A DNA stretch of 64,000 nucleotides from Delftia tsuruhatensis. Its GTDB lineage: Bacteria; Pseudomonadota; Gammaproteobacteria; Burkholderiales; Burkholderiaceae_C. The stretch is taken from assembly GCF_903815225.1 (NCBI RefSeq), contig NZ_LR813084.1:3204501-3268500 (forward strand), given 5' to 3'. Below, one piece after another: positions 1-8,699 of this stretch. The position numbers were made by a program, and so were the translations under genes. Numbering within the stretch: position 1 is the first letter of the stretch; each line of letters begins with the position of its first letter. A model generated the notes under the pieces. That model was not told where the DNA came from. It did no database searches and was given only the letters and a program-made list of their open reading frames with translations.

Positions 1-725
1 AAGGCCTCGATGTGCTGGATGGCGCCAGGAAAGCAGGCCCGCGCGTGTTCGCGGAAGGTCTGCGCAAAGGCATGGCCGCCGCAGATGACCACGGCCTGGG
101 GCTCGCCCAGGGCCCGCAGGCAATCCTGGGAGGGACGACCGGGCACGAAAGGGCCATGGGCGGCGATGTCTTCCCGCGTGATGTGGATGCGCAGCTCGAA
201 CCAGTCCGCCGAGGCGGCCAGTTGCCGCAGCTCCTCCAGGAACGGGATGTCGCCAATGCGGGGGAAGCACAGCAGCAGCGTGGTGCGCGGCACGCGCCGG
301 CCTCCGCGCTCCAGGCGCTCCAGTTCACGCAACAGCGCCAGAGGCAGGGTCAGGCCGATGCCACCGGCCAGCATGGCCAGCGAGTCCAGGCCCAGCAGCA
401 GATCGGCGGTGATTTCGCCGGACACGTGGTTGACGGGAAGCACGCAGCCCTCGCCCAGCACCGCGTGCATGTGGTCGGAGACACTGCCGCGCCCCGAACT
501 CTTGACAGCGATCTCGAACAGCCCGCCCTCCCCCTGGCGGGTAATGGAGTACAGCCGCTCCTGGACGAGGCCGCTGGCGTCGGGGTGTTGCAAGGCGGCG
601 TGCCGCCCCGGGCGCAGGCTGTCGAGGAACGGTGCCGGTGCATCCAGCGCGCGCAGGGTGTAGACCCTCACGCCGCCCGCCTGTGTCTGGACCGCCTCGC
701 AGCGTGCCTGGATCACGGTGCTCAT
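1..725 (-). CDS. FNR-like flavin reductase, partial (C-terminus outside window)
   Basis: An open frame runs from an ATG at 725 off the left edge of the window; its stop is not present. It reads as a ferredoxin-NADP reductase fold. ERLYSIT, about 60 residues in, is the FAD-binding RxYS motif, and GGIGLT at about residue 125 is the nicotinamide-site loop. It probably passes electrons from NAD(P)H to an oxygenase. The start codon overlaps the stop of the diiron oxygenase gene (ATGA at 722-725), so the two are translationally coupled and are likely redox partners. Whether a plant-type [2Fe-2S] domain follows, as in phthalate dioxygenase reductase, cannot be seen because the C-terminus is cut off. 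The reductase fold is fairly sure; the pairing is inferred from the overlap. Confidence 0.72.
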   Translation of the reverse strand, partial: MSTVIQARCEAVQTQAGGVRVYTLRALDAPAPFLDSLRPGRHAALQHPDASGLVQERLYSITRQGEGGLFEIAVKSSGRGSVSDHMHAVLGEGCVLPVNHVSGEITADLLLGLDSLAMLAGGIGLTLPLALLRELERLERGGRRVPRTTLLLCFPRIGDIPFLEELRQLAASADWFELRIHITREDIAAHGPFVPGRPSQDCLRALGEPQAVVICGGHAFAQTFREHARACFPGAIQHIEA

Positions 726-1684
726 GCGCGCATCCCCTCGTAGACCGAGGACACCAGGGCCACGTCGCCACCCAGGTTGCGCCCGGCCAGGCCGATACGG
801 TCGATCAGGGCCTGGACCGAGTCGGTGTAGACGCCGATCTCGTTGCTGTCGCCCACGTCGTGCAGGATGTCACGCGCCCCGGGCAGGCCGACCATCGAGA
901 AGACCGTGGACCATGCGCCCAGCTCGTTGTTGGCGAACATCTGCACGGTCTTGAGGATGATGGAGCGCAGGTAGGAGCGCTCGCGGTTGCTCAGTCCCTG
1001 GACGATGTCGGTGGCCACGGAGCTGAAGACACTGGAGTGGCTCCACTCGTCCACGGCGTGGGTCCGCGTGACCTCGTGGCAGATGGGCTGGATGGAGCGG
1101 TCCTCGGCCATGGTCTTGAGGTAGTCGGTGATCAGGGTTTCGCTGGCGCAGGCAATGGCGAACCGCGCCAGGCGCCGCTCCCATTCGGCTCCACACTGGG
1201 CCAGCACGCCGTTGCGCCAGCCGACGAGGTTGAAGTCGGAATACTCCAGCGGCGGCAGGCCGCGCATTTCATAGATGTAGTTGCAGGCCATGATGGACAT
1301 GCGCGTGTGCAGTGCCTCATCCAGCAGGGCCTGGGACATCACGTCCTGCAGCAGGGCGCGGTTGGCGCTGGGCGGCGGCGTCTTGATGATGTCCTCGCAG
1401 GCCGGAGTGACCACGTTGCACTCGATGTAGATGGTCTTGAGGTTGTAGATGCCCCAGGCATAGGACAGACACCGGTCCTTCAGGTCCTGCGGCGCCTCGC
1501 GCCACGCCTGGTGATCGCGGAAAGGCAGCAGCGAGGCGGTGAAATCCTTTCTGGCCGGGTCGAAGGCCAGCCCGCAGTAGTCGGGCAGGTCCTGGTTCAC
1601 GGCCGCCCTGGTTTTCCAGAGCATGGACAGCTTCTTCAGCGCATCGCGCACGGCATCATCGGTTTCAGAGACATTCGGTTTCAT
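722..1684 (-). CDS. AurF-family diiron oxygenase (putative N-oxygenase)
   Basis: This 320-residue protein matches the AurF (p-aminobenzoate N-oxygenase) fold. All seven expected iron ligands can be placed at near-AurF spacing: E88, E123 with H126 (ExxH), E182, then H209, E213 and H216 in HAVDEWSH (HxxxExxH). Family members oxidise an amine to hydroxylamine, nitroso or nitro using a di-iron peroxo intermediate. The start is supported by GGAGG six bases upstream. The next gene downstream, overlapping by four bases, is a flavin reductase that could supply electrons. The substrate is unknown; a BenE-type carboxylate transporter and several PLP enzymes lie close by. Hydroxylation at carbon is an alternative chemistry for this fold. 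The family call is strong; amine oxidation is inferred. Confidence 0.82.
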   Translation of the reverse strand: MKPNVSETDDAVRDALKKLSMLWKTRAAVNQDLPDYCGLAFDPARKDFTASLLPFRDHQAWREAPQDLKDRCLSYAWGIYNLKTIYIECNVVTPACEDIIKTPPPSANRALLQDVMSQALLDEALHTRMSIMACNYIYEMRGLPPLEYSDFNLVGWRNGVLAQCGAEWERRLARFAIACASETLITDYLKTMAEDRSIQPICHEVTRTHAVDEWSHSSVFSSVATDIVQGLSNRERSYLRSIILKTVQMFANNELGAWSTVFSMVGLPGARDILHDVGDSNEIGVYTDSVQALIDRIGLAGRNLGGDVALVSSVYEGMRA

Positions 1685-2155
1685 GCTTCACCTCCATGTG
1701 ATCGAACTACCTTGATTTGAATCAAATCGGCGATTCCCGCCCCCCTGCCGCTCATCCGTCGTGAATGCCATTGGCACACTGCGCCGGATACGTCGTCATG
1801 GTTTTCTTGGCTCTGTCATATTCCATTCTGGCGTAATCGACCGGAACCTTTTTTCACGAATACAGCATTTGCATGCAGCCATTACTTTCAAGGTCTGGCG
1901 GCGAATTCTAGGTATGCGAATTGAGCACGATCAGACCTATTTGACGCACCGTACCAGACCGCTTTTCCGAATCGCCCGCCCTATCTCCCTCATACGGACC
2001 CGAAGTACTCCCTCGCAACCCAGGCTTTGTCCAGCCACGCTCTGCGCATGATCCCCCAATGCAATCAATTGGCATGCCACCTTAATTGGTCTGCCATAAA
2101 CATGAAACATGGTAGGAGGCGCAACTGCGGTTCTTTGTAGACTGCTCCATTTCCG
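1685..2155. other. divergent intergenic region, AT-richer than surroundings
   Basis: These 471 bases separate the diiron oxygenase genes from the SHMT paralogue and must hold both promoters. The base composition is visibly more AT-rich than the neighbouring genes. A 96-codon open frame at 1761-2051 has no recognisable protein character. No convincing operator was found. Confidence 0.4.
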
Positions 2156-3505
2156 ATGCAGCCTGGAGTTTCAAGGAATATGAAACCCGCCCCACGTTTT
2201 CCCCGCCTTCACAGTCAATGCGATATGGACGATTTCCTGCTTCCCAAAGTCAATTCACTGGATCTTCAGCAGGCGGACAGTGAGGCCTGGGAGGCGATAG
2301 ATGCGGAGCGCATACGCCAGTCACGCTCCATTGAATTGATCGCCTCGGAGAATTTCGTCAGCCGGGCCGTCCTGGAGGCGCAAGGCTCGGTGTTGAACAA
2401 CAAATATGCCGAAGGCTATCCAGGCATTCGCTATTACGGGGGCTGCGCCCATGCCGATGCCGTGGAAAGCCTGGCCATCGCCCGTGCCAGACAGCTGTTC
2501 GGCTGCACCCACGCCAACGTGCAGCCGCATTCCGGCAGCCAGGCCAACCAGGGCGTCTACCTCGCCTTCCTGGAACCCGGAGACACGATCATGGGACTGG
2601 ATCTGCGCTCGGGCGGCCACCTGACGCATGGCTCCAGGGTGAGCGTGTCGGGCAAATGGTTCCGCTCGGTCAGCTACGAGGTGGACCCCATGTCCCAGCG
2701 CATCGACATGGACGAGGTCCGGCGCATCGCGAGGCAGGAGAGCCCCCGGCTCATCATCGCGGGCGGCTCCGCCTACTCACGGGTCATGGACTTCGGCGAA
2801 TTCCGGCGCATCGCGGACGAGGTGGGTGCCCTCTTCATGGCCGACATCGCCCATGTGGCGGGCCTGGTCGCCGCGGGGGTGTTTCCCTCGCCCGTGGACC
2901 ATGCCCATGTCACCACGACCACCACGCACAAGACGCTGCGCGGCCCGCGCGGCGGCATGATCCTCACGTCCGACCGCGAGATCGCCCGGCGCATCGATGC
3001 CGCCGTCTTTCCGGGCCTGCAATCGGGGCCGCTGATGCATGCGGTCGCGGCCAAGGCCGTGGCGCTGGGCGAGGCGCTGCAGCCGTCCTTTCGCACCTAT
3101 GCGCGGGCCGTCGTGGACAACGCCCGGATCCTGTGCGACCGGCTGGCCCAGGGCGGCCTGTCCGTGGTGTCGGGTGGGACGGACAGCCATCTGGGCGTGA
3201 TCGACCTGCGCCCCTGGGAGCTGACGGGCAAGGCGGCGGAGACAGCGCTGGAGGGCATAGGCATCACCGTCAACAAGAACGCCGTGCCGGGCGATGGTGC
3301 CCGCCCGCTGGTCGCCTCGGGCATACGCGTGGGCAGCGCGGCCTGCACCACGCGCGGCATGGGCGCCGACGAGTTCCAGGAGATCGGCGACATGATCCTC
3401 GCGACGCTGGGTGGCATCCGCGCCGGCACCATGAACGCACGCACGCTCAAGTCCATCCACGAAGGCGTGTCCGACCTGACCGGTCGTTTTCCCCTGCCGT
3501 ATTGA
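2156..3505 (+). CDS. glyA: serine hydroxymethyltransferase paralogue (divergent)
   Basis: This is a fold-type I PLP enzyme of the SHMT family, 449 residues. [18 protein letters not shown] and [11 protein letters not shown] are all present, with the Schiff-base lysine at K259. Normal SHMT interconverts serine and glycine using tetrahydrofolate. The segment after KYAEGYPG reads IRYYGGCA, whereas the usual form is KRYYGGCE, so two normally conserved positions differ. Family members with such changes sometimes act as aldolases on beta-hydroxy or alpha-methyl amino acids, but that is only a possibility here. A second SHMT lies at 8700-9965, and the housekeeping glyA is probably elsewhere. The start is uncertain: ATGs at 2156, 2180 and 2225 are all in frame, none has ideal SD spacing, and the family homology begins near 2250. 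Confidence 0.85.
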   Translation: MQPGVSRNMKPAPRFPRLHSQCDMDDFLLPKVNSLDLQQADSEAWEAIDAERIRQSRSIELIASENFVSRAVLEAQGSVLNNKYAEGYPGIRYYGGCAHADAVESLAIARARQLFGCTHANVQPHSGSQANQGVYLAFLEPGDTIMGLDLRSGGHLTHGSRVSVSGKWFRSVSYEVDPMSQRIDMDEVRRIARQESPRLIIAGGSAYSRVMDFGEFRRIADEVGALFMADIAHVAGLVAAGVFPSPVDHAHVTTTTTHKTLRGPRGGMILTSDREIARRIDAAVFPGLQSGPLMHAVAAKAVALGEALQPSFRTYARAVVDNARILCDRLAQGGLSVVSGGTDSHLGVIDLRPWELTGKAAETALEGIGITVNKNAVPGDGARPLVASGIRVGSAACTTRGMGADEFQEIGDMILATLGGIRAGTMNARTLKSIHEGVSDLTGRFPLPY

Positions 3506-3526
3506 GGCATGCAGCGCACCGCACTT

Positions 3527-5026
3527 TCACCGCTTGCGCAGCGCATTGGACAGGCGCAGCACGGCCGCCTCGATCTCATAGGCCGTGAGCGAGGCGTAGC
3601 CCAGCAGCCAGCCCGGCCGAGGCTGTCCTCCCGCATACAGCCGGCTCAGGCCTTGCAGCAGCACGCCGGCGGCCGCCCCCCGGCGCATGGTGTCCTCCTC
3701 CGACCAGCCTGGCTCCAGCAGGCAGGGCACCTGCATGCCTCCCTCGGGTCGGGGCGCCGTGACGATGCCTGCCAGGTGACGGCCTATGGATTCGAGGATG
3801 ACCTCGCGCCGGCCCGCATACAGCTTGCGCATGGCCCGCACATGCGAGTTGTAGTGCCCATCCTCCATGAAGCGCGCCAGCGTCAGCTGCTGGATCTGCG
3901 GCGTGTGGCCGTCCATGATGCTGCGCGCCTGGGCGAAGGCCCGTACCAGCTCCGGGGGCAAGGCCATGTAGCCCATGCGCAGGCCCGGGTACAGCGTCTT
4001 GCTGAAGGTGCCGATGTAGATGGTGCGGGCGCACTTGTCCAGCCCCTGCACGCAGGCCGTGGGCATGCCGTCGTAGTGGAACTCGCTGTCGTAGTCGTCC
4101 TCGATGATCCAGCGCCCGTTGTCGGCGGCCCAGCCGATCAGCTCCAGCCGGCGTTCCAGCGACATGGTGACACCCGTGGGGTACTGGTGCGATGGCGTCA
4201 CATAGACGCAGCTGGCGCCGCTGCGGTCGGCGCGCAGCAGGTCCGTGCGTATGCCCTGGGCATCCACGTCGATGGGCAGGACCCTGGCCTCGGCCGATTC
4301 GAAGGCTTTCCTGGCACCGAAGTAGCCGGGGTTTTCCAGCAGGATGGGCCGGCCCGCATCCACCAGCAGCTGCGCGCACAGGAACAGGGCCTGACGGGTG
4401 CTGCTGAGCACCACGATCTGCCCGGCCTCCACCTTGGCGCCGCGCTCCAGATTCAGGTAGGTGGCAATCGCCTTGCGCAGCGGCTCGGCGCCCTGCGGAT
4501 CGCCATGCAGCAGGACGCTGGCGCGGTAGTCCTTGAGCGCCTGGCGCTGCAGCCGCTCCCATACGTCGGTGGGGAAGGTGCGCGTCTCCGGCAATCCCGT
4601 GGCGAAAGCCCGGATGGTCTGCTGGTCGGTGATGCCGCCGCCGTCGACGATGGCCTGCCCGCGCCGGCTCAACCCGGCACCGGCCACCGGCACGCTGCGC
4701 TCATGCTCGAGTGGTCTGGCGCGCCGGGCCGCCCGGCCATGCAGCCGCGTGCCGATGGTCTCGGACACGTAGCTGCCCGAGCCCTGGCGACGGACGATGA
4801 AGCCATCCCGGTGCAGCTGCGTGTAGGCGTTCTCCACCGTATCGCGGGCAATGCCCAGCGAATCCGCCAGCGACCGCGTGGCCGGCAGCTTCAGGCCCGG
4901 CAGCAATGCGCCATCGAGGATGAGCGCACGCATGGCGCGCTGCACCCGCTGGTGCAGATCCAGCTGGCGCAGGTCCGCATCTCCCATCCGGATCTTGAGG
5001 GTCTCCAACTCGAAGGTCTTGCTCAT
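3527..5026 (-). CDS. MocR/GabR-type transcriptional regulator
   Basis: The 499-residue protein joins a GntR winged helix (about residues 20-90, with TRSLADSLGIARDTVENAY as the recognition region) to a fold-type I aminotransferase domain. The PLP lysine is visible in GTFSKTLYPGLRMGY. MocR proteins sense a PLP adduct or an amino compound and control adjacent genes. This one is divergent from the BenE, YggS-like, aminotransferase and SHMT run, whose products are themselves mostly PLP proteins, so that run is the likely target. The start at 5026 has an AGGAG eight bases upstream. The gene ends 21 bases from the convergent end of the first SHMT gene. Confidence 0.9.
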   Translation of the reverse strand: MSKTFELETLKIRMGDADLRQLDLHQRVQRAMRALILDGALLPGLKLPATRSLADSLGIARDTVENAYTQLHRDGFIVRRQGSGSYVSETIGTRLHGRAARRARPLEHERSVPVAGAGLSRRGQAIVDGGGITDQQTIRAFATGLPETRTFPTDVWERLQRQALKDYRASVLLHGDPQGAEPLRKAIATYLNLERGAKVEAGQIVVLSSTRQALFLCAQLLVDAGRPILLENPGYFGARKAFESAEARVLPIDVDAQGIRTDLLRADRSGASCVYVTPSHQYPTGVTMSLERRLELIGWAADNGRWIIEDDYDSEFHYDGMPTACVQGLDKCARTIYIGTFSKTLYPGLRMGYMALPPELVRAFAQARSIMDGHTPQIQQLTLARFMEDGHYNSHVRAMRKLYAGRREVILESIGRHLAGIVTAPRPEGGMQVPCLLEPGWSEEDTMRRGAAAGVLLQGLSRLYAGGQPRPGWLLGYASLTAYEIEAAVLRLSNALRKR

Positions 5027-5104
5027 GCGGTCTGCTCCTCTTCACTCTCACCCATCCATATGGCAGGCCATTCTAACGAGGCACAGACCGTGGACCTCGC
5101 TCAA

Positions 5105-5164
5105 AGTGGTCTGAAACATCAGGAAAAAGTGTATTGACCCGATAGTCCACTCCATCGCTATAAA
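5105..5164 (+). promoter_or_regulatory. candidate promoter and MocR operator for the BenE operon
   Basis: TTGACC at 5134-5139 resembles a sigma-70 -35 box. CTATAA/TATAAA around 5158-5164 could serve as the -10, at slightly long spacing. AGTGGTCT (5105-5112) and AGTCCACT (5144-5151) form an imperfect inverted pair, 7 of 8 positions, bracketing the -35. That placement would suit a MocR-controlled promoter. No other evidence supports it. Confidence 0.35.
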
Positions 5165-5215
5165 AACCACTTCGCCCCCTGCAAAGCATCCCACCCCAAA
5201 GCAACCGAGAACGCC

Positions 5216-6451
5216 ATGCCATCCTCCGATACGCAACCCCCTCTTCGATTCAGCGACCTCATCCACCCGGTGGTGGCCGGACTGATTTCGGTCATCGTCA
5301 ACTACGGAGGCACCTTCATCCTGGTCTTCCAGGCTGCCAAGGTGGCGGGACTGAGCCCGGAGCTCACGGCCTCCTGGGTCTGGTCCATTTCGATCGGCGT
5401 GGGCGTGACCGGTCTGGTCCTGAGCTGGTTGTCGCGCGAACCCATCATCACCGCCTGGTCCACCCCGGCCGCCGCCTTCCTGGTGACCGCCCTGGCCACC
5501 ACGCCCTATGCCGAGGCCGTGGGCGCCTACGTGGTCTCGGCGGCCGCCTTCGTGGTGCTTGGCCTGTCGGGCTGGTTCGAGCGCGTGATCCAGCTGATCC
5601 CCCCGGGCGTGGCCTCGGGGCTGCTGGCCGGCATCCTGCTGCAGTTCGGCATCAAGGCCTTCGGCGGCATGAGCGTGGACCCGGCCCTGGCCGGCCTGCT
5701 GATCGTGGCCTATGTCGTGCTAAAGCGGCTGACGGCACGCTATGCCGTGGTCGGCATCCTGGCGCTGGGGCTGGCTTTCCTTCTTGCACAGGACCGCGTC
5801 GATCTGTCCGGGCTGGAACTGCGCCTGGCCGCGCCGGTGTTCACCAGGCCCGAGTTCACGCTCAACGCGCTGCTGAGCGTGGCCCTGCCGCTGTTCCTGA
5901 TCACGCTGACGGGCCAGTACATGCCCGGCATGCTGGTGCTGCGCAACGACGGCTTCAAGACCAGTGCCAACCCCATCGTCACGCTGACCGGCCTGGGCTC
6001 GCTGCTGATGGCGCCCTTCGGCTCGCACGCCTTCAACATCGCGGCGATCACCGCTGCCATCTGCACCGGCAAGGAAGCGCACGAGCAGCCGTCCAGGCGC
6101 TGGATCGCGGGCATCGCGGCGGGGGTGTTCTACATCCTCGTAGGCGTGTTCGGGGTCACGCTGGCGGCCGTCTTCATGGCCTTTCCGGCCACCTTCATCA
6201 CCACGCTGGCGGGCCTGGCGCTGCTGGGCACCATCGGCGGCAGCCTGTCCAGCGCCCTGGCCGATGCCAGCACCCGCGAGGCCTCGCTGATCACCTTCCT
6301 GGCCGCTGCGGCCAACATCACCATGCTGGGCATAGGCGGTGCGTTCTGGGGGCTGGTGATCGGCCTCGTGGCCCACGCCGTGCTCAATGGCCAATGGCCG
6401 CACCGCGCCCTGCGCCAGAGCGGCACCGAAGCCGCCATCAAGAGGAGCTGA
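5216..6451 (+). CDS. BenE-family benzoate/H+ symporter-like transporter
   Basis: This 411-residue, very hydrophobic protein has about twelve membrane segments and the look of the BenE/YdcO family (benzoate:proton symport), including the early glycine-rich segment VVAGLISVIVNYGGTF and the conserved GSHAFNIAAITAAICTG. It would import a benzoate-like acid or another small carboxylate across the inner membrane. It heads a run of four genes on the plus strand. The next gene starts four bases after its stop, and that gene's AGGAG lies inside this coding end, so coupling is likely. The substrate is unknown. With an AurF-type oxygenase nearby, an aminobenzoate is conceivable, but this is inference only. 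Confidence 0.85.
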   Translation: MPSSDTQPPLRFSDLIHPVVAGLISVIVNYGGTFILVFQAAKVAGLSPELTASWVWSISIGVGVTGLVLSWLSREPIITAWSTPAAAFLVTALATTPYAEAVGAYVVSAAAFVVLGLSGWFERVIQLIPPGVASGLLAGILLQFGIKAFGGMSVDPALAGLLIVAYVVLKRLTARYAVVGILALGLAFLLAQDRVDLSGLELRLAAPVFTRPEFTLNALLSVALPLFLITLTGQYMPGMLVLRNDGFKTSANPIVTLTGLGSLLMAPFGSHAFNIAAITAAICTGKEAHEQPSRRWIAGIAAGVFYILVGVFGVTLAAVFMAFPATFITTLAGLALLGTIGGSLSSALADASTREASLITFLAAAANITMLGIGGAFWGLVIGLVAHAVLNGQWPHRALRQSGTEAAIKRS

Positions 6452-6455
6452 GACC

Positions 6456-7304
6456 ATGCTTTCCACCATCGCCGCACACTTCCCGGGCGCCGCCTCTGAC
6501 GCAGGCGACACCCTGACCCGCCACGACCAGCACGGCCGCTACCCCCAGGCCGAGACCGTCGAGGACTTCCTTCACAACCTGGCCACCGTGCAGGAGCGCA
6601 TTGCCGCAGCCTGCCGCCGCGTGGGGCGCGATCCCCGCGACGTGCGCCTGCTGCCGGTCAGCAAGACCAAGCCCGAGGCCAGCCTGCGCCTGGCCCATGC
6701 CGCGGGCTGTCGCATGCTGGGCGAGAACAAGGTGCAGGAGGCCTACGGCAAATGGGAGTCCATGCAGGACCTGGCCGACCTGCAATGGTCCGTCATCGGC
6801 CATCTGCAGACCAACAAGGCCAAGCTGGTGGCCCGCTTTGCCAGCGAGTTCCAGGCACTGGACAACCTGCGCGTGGCCGAGGCGCTGGACCGCCGCCTGC
6901 AGGCCGAAGGCCGCGCGCTGGATGTGTTCGTGCAGGTCAACACCTCGGGCGAGGCCAGCAAATACGGCCTGCCGCCCGATGAAGTTCCGGATTTCGTGCA
7001 GGCGCTGCCCGGCTTCACGGCACTGCGGGTGCGCGGCCTGATGACGCTGGCGCTGTTCTCCAGCGAGGCCGAGCGCGTGCGCCGGTGCTTCGTGCTGCTG
7101 CGCGACCTGCGCGAGCGGCTGCGCCAGGATGCGCCCGTCGGCATTGCGCTGGACGAGCTGTCCATGGGCATGTCGGGCGACTTCGAGATCGCCATCGAGG
7201 AAGGCGCCACCGTGGTGCGCGTGGGCCAGGCCATCTTCGGCGCCCGCGCCCAGCCCGACAGCTTCTACTGGCCCGCCGGCGGCCCGGACCCGGCGCTGCC
7301 CTGA
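6456..7304 (+). CDS. YggS/PROSC-family PLP-binding protein with N-terminal extension
   Basis: The 282-residue product is an alanine-racemase-like barrel of the YggS (PLPBP/PROSC) family. VSKTKP carries the PLP lysine at K70, followed by GENKVQEA, IGHLQTNK and LSMGMSGDFEIAIEEG. Family members bind PLP without known catalysis and take part in PLP and amino acid homeostasis. The usual length is about 230 residues. Here the first 34 or so residues are an extra, unrecognised N-terminal segment. The start at 6456 is chosen because AGGAG lies directly upstream and no other in-frame start has one. Sitting between a transporter and a class III aminotransferase is not the usual proC-linked context, so this may be a locus-specific paralogue. 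Confidence 0.88.
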   Translation: MLSTIAAHFPGAASDAGDTLTRHDQHGRYPQAETVEDFLHNLATVQERIAAACRRVGRDPRDVRLLPVSKTKPEASLRLAHAAGCRMLGENKVQEAYGKWESMQDLADLQWSVIGHLQTNKAKLVARFASEFQALDNLRVAEALDRRLQAEGRALDVFVQVNTSGEASKYGLPPDEVPDFVQALPGFTALRVRGLMTLALFSSEAERVRRCFVLLRDLRERLRQDAPVGIALDELSMGMSGDFEIAIEEGATVVRVGQAIFGARAQPDSFYWPAGGPDPALP

Positions 7305-7343
7305 GCCGCGCCCCCGCATCGATTCAACCCTGAGGACCACACC

Positions 7344-8582
7344 ATGCAAAAAGACATGACATCACCCGACTCTTCCCTGATGCGGGCCTATGCCCGCCAG
7401 CCGGTCTCCTTCGTGCGCGGACGGGGCGCCCTGCTCTGGGACGCGCAGGGCACCGAATACCTGGACGCCATCGCCGGCGTGGCCGTGACCAGCCTGGGCC
7501 ATGCCCATCCCGAGATCGCCGCCGTCATCGCCGAGCAGGCCGGCCTGCTGCTGCACACCTCCAACGTCTTTCGCATCGACTGGCAGGAGCGCCTGGGCGA
7601 ACGGCTGTGCCGCCTGGCCGGCATGCAGACGGCCTTTTTCTGCAACTCGGGCGCGGAGGCCAACGAGGCCGCGCTCAAGCTGGCCAGGCTGCATGGCCAC
7701 GCCAGGCAGGTCGCACGCCCGCAGATTCTGGTCATGGACAACGGCTTTCACGGGCGCACGCTGGCCACGCTGTCGGCCACGGGCAACCCGGCCAAGCAAC
7801 GCGGGTTCGAGCCGCTGATGCCGGGCTTCGTCCGCGTGCCCTACGACGACATCGAGGCCGTGCGCCACGCCGCCGCCCGGCACGACGACATCGTGGCCGT
7901 GCTGATCGAGCCCGTGCAGGGCGAGGGTGGCATCCGCGTGGCCGGCGCCGACTACCTGCGCCAGTTGCGCGGCCTCTGCGACGCGCACGGCTGGCTGCTG
8001 ATGCTCGACGAGATCCAGGCCGGCATGGGGCGCACCGGCGCCTGGTTCGGCCACCAGCACGCGGGCATCGTGCCCGATGTGATGACCCTGGCCAAGGCGC
8101 TGGGCAACGGCATGCCCATAGGTGCCTGCCTGGCGCGGGGGCCTGCCGCAGGCCTGATCTCGCCGGGCCAGCACGGCTCCACCTTCGGCGGCAATCCGCT
8201 GGCCTGCCGCGTCGGCTGCACCGTGCTGGACATCATGGAGCGGGAGGACATTCCCGCCCGGGCCAGGCGGCTGGGGCGTCGCCTGCTCAACGGACTGCAC
8301 CAGGCGCTGCACGGCCACCCCGACGTGCTGGCGGTGCGCGGCCAGGGCCTGATGGCGGGCATCGAGCTGAACCACAACTGCCAGGCCCTGGTGGCACAGG
8401 CACTGGCGCAGCAGCGCCTGCTGATCACGGTGACACGCGAGAGCACGATCCGCCTGCTGCCGCCGCTCATCTGCGACGAAGCCCAGATCGACGAGATCGT
8501 GGCCCGCGTCGCGCGCCTGCTGGCGCCGACGGCAGACACGCCCTCCATCCTGCAGGCGGCTGACCATCTGGCCGCAGCGTAG
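7344..8582 (+). CDS. class III PLP aminotransferase, acetylornithine aminotransferase-like
   Basis: The 412-residue protein is most like the ArgD (acetylornithine/succinyldiaminopimelate aminotransferase) branch. Visible features include FCNSGAEANEAALKLAR for phosphate binding, LDEIQAGMGRTG, and the Schiff-base lysine K251 in TLAKALGNG, followed by GSTFGGNPLACR. It would move an omega-amino group from ornithine, GABA, lysine or a similar substrate to 2-oxoglutarate. Its place in a MocR/BenE/SHMT locus suggests a dedicated catabolic or biosynthetic role instead of arginine synthesis. GAGG sits eight bases before the ATG. The precise substrate cannot be read from sequence. Confidence 0.88.
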   Translation: MQKDMTSPDSSLMRAYARQPVSFVRGRGALLWDAQGTEYLDAIAGVAVTSLGHAHPEIAAVIAEQAGLLLHTSNVFRIDWQERLGERLCRLAGMQTAFFCNSGAEANEAALKLARLHGHARQVARPQILVMDNGFHGRTLATLSATGNPAKQRGFEPLMPGFVRVPYDDIEAVRHAAARHDDIVAVLIEPVQGEGGIRVAGADYLRQLRGLCDAHGWLLMLDEIQAGMGRTGAWFGHQHAGIVPDVMTLAKALGNGMPIGACLARGPAAGLISPGQHGSTFGGNPLACRVGCTVLDIMEREDIPARARRLGRRLLNGLHQALHGHPDVLAVRGQGLMAGIELNHNCQALVAQALAQQRLLITVTRESTIRLLPPLICDEAQIDEIVARVARLLAPTADTPSILQAADHLAAA

Positions 8583-8699
8583 CCACGGACGCCGCCAGGG
8601 TCCGCAACAGACCACCAGCCGCCAACCACCCGCGACCACCACGCACCGGCCTGGGTTCGCCCAGGCCTTCTTCGTCCCGCTCACAGGAGACAGGAACCC

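Noticed and set aside
1761-2051. A 96-codon frame in the oxygenase/SHMT gap
   Set aside because: No SD site, no recognisable motif, and in a region where promoters are expected.
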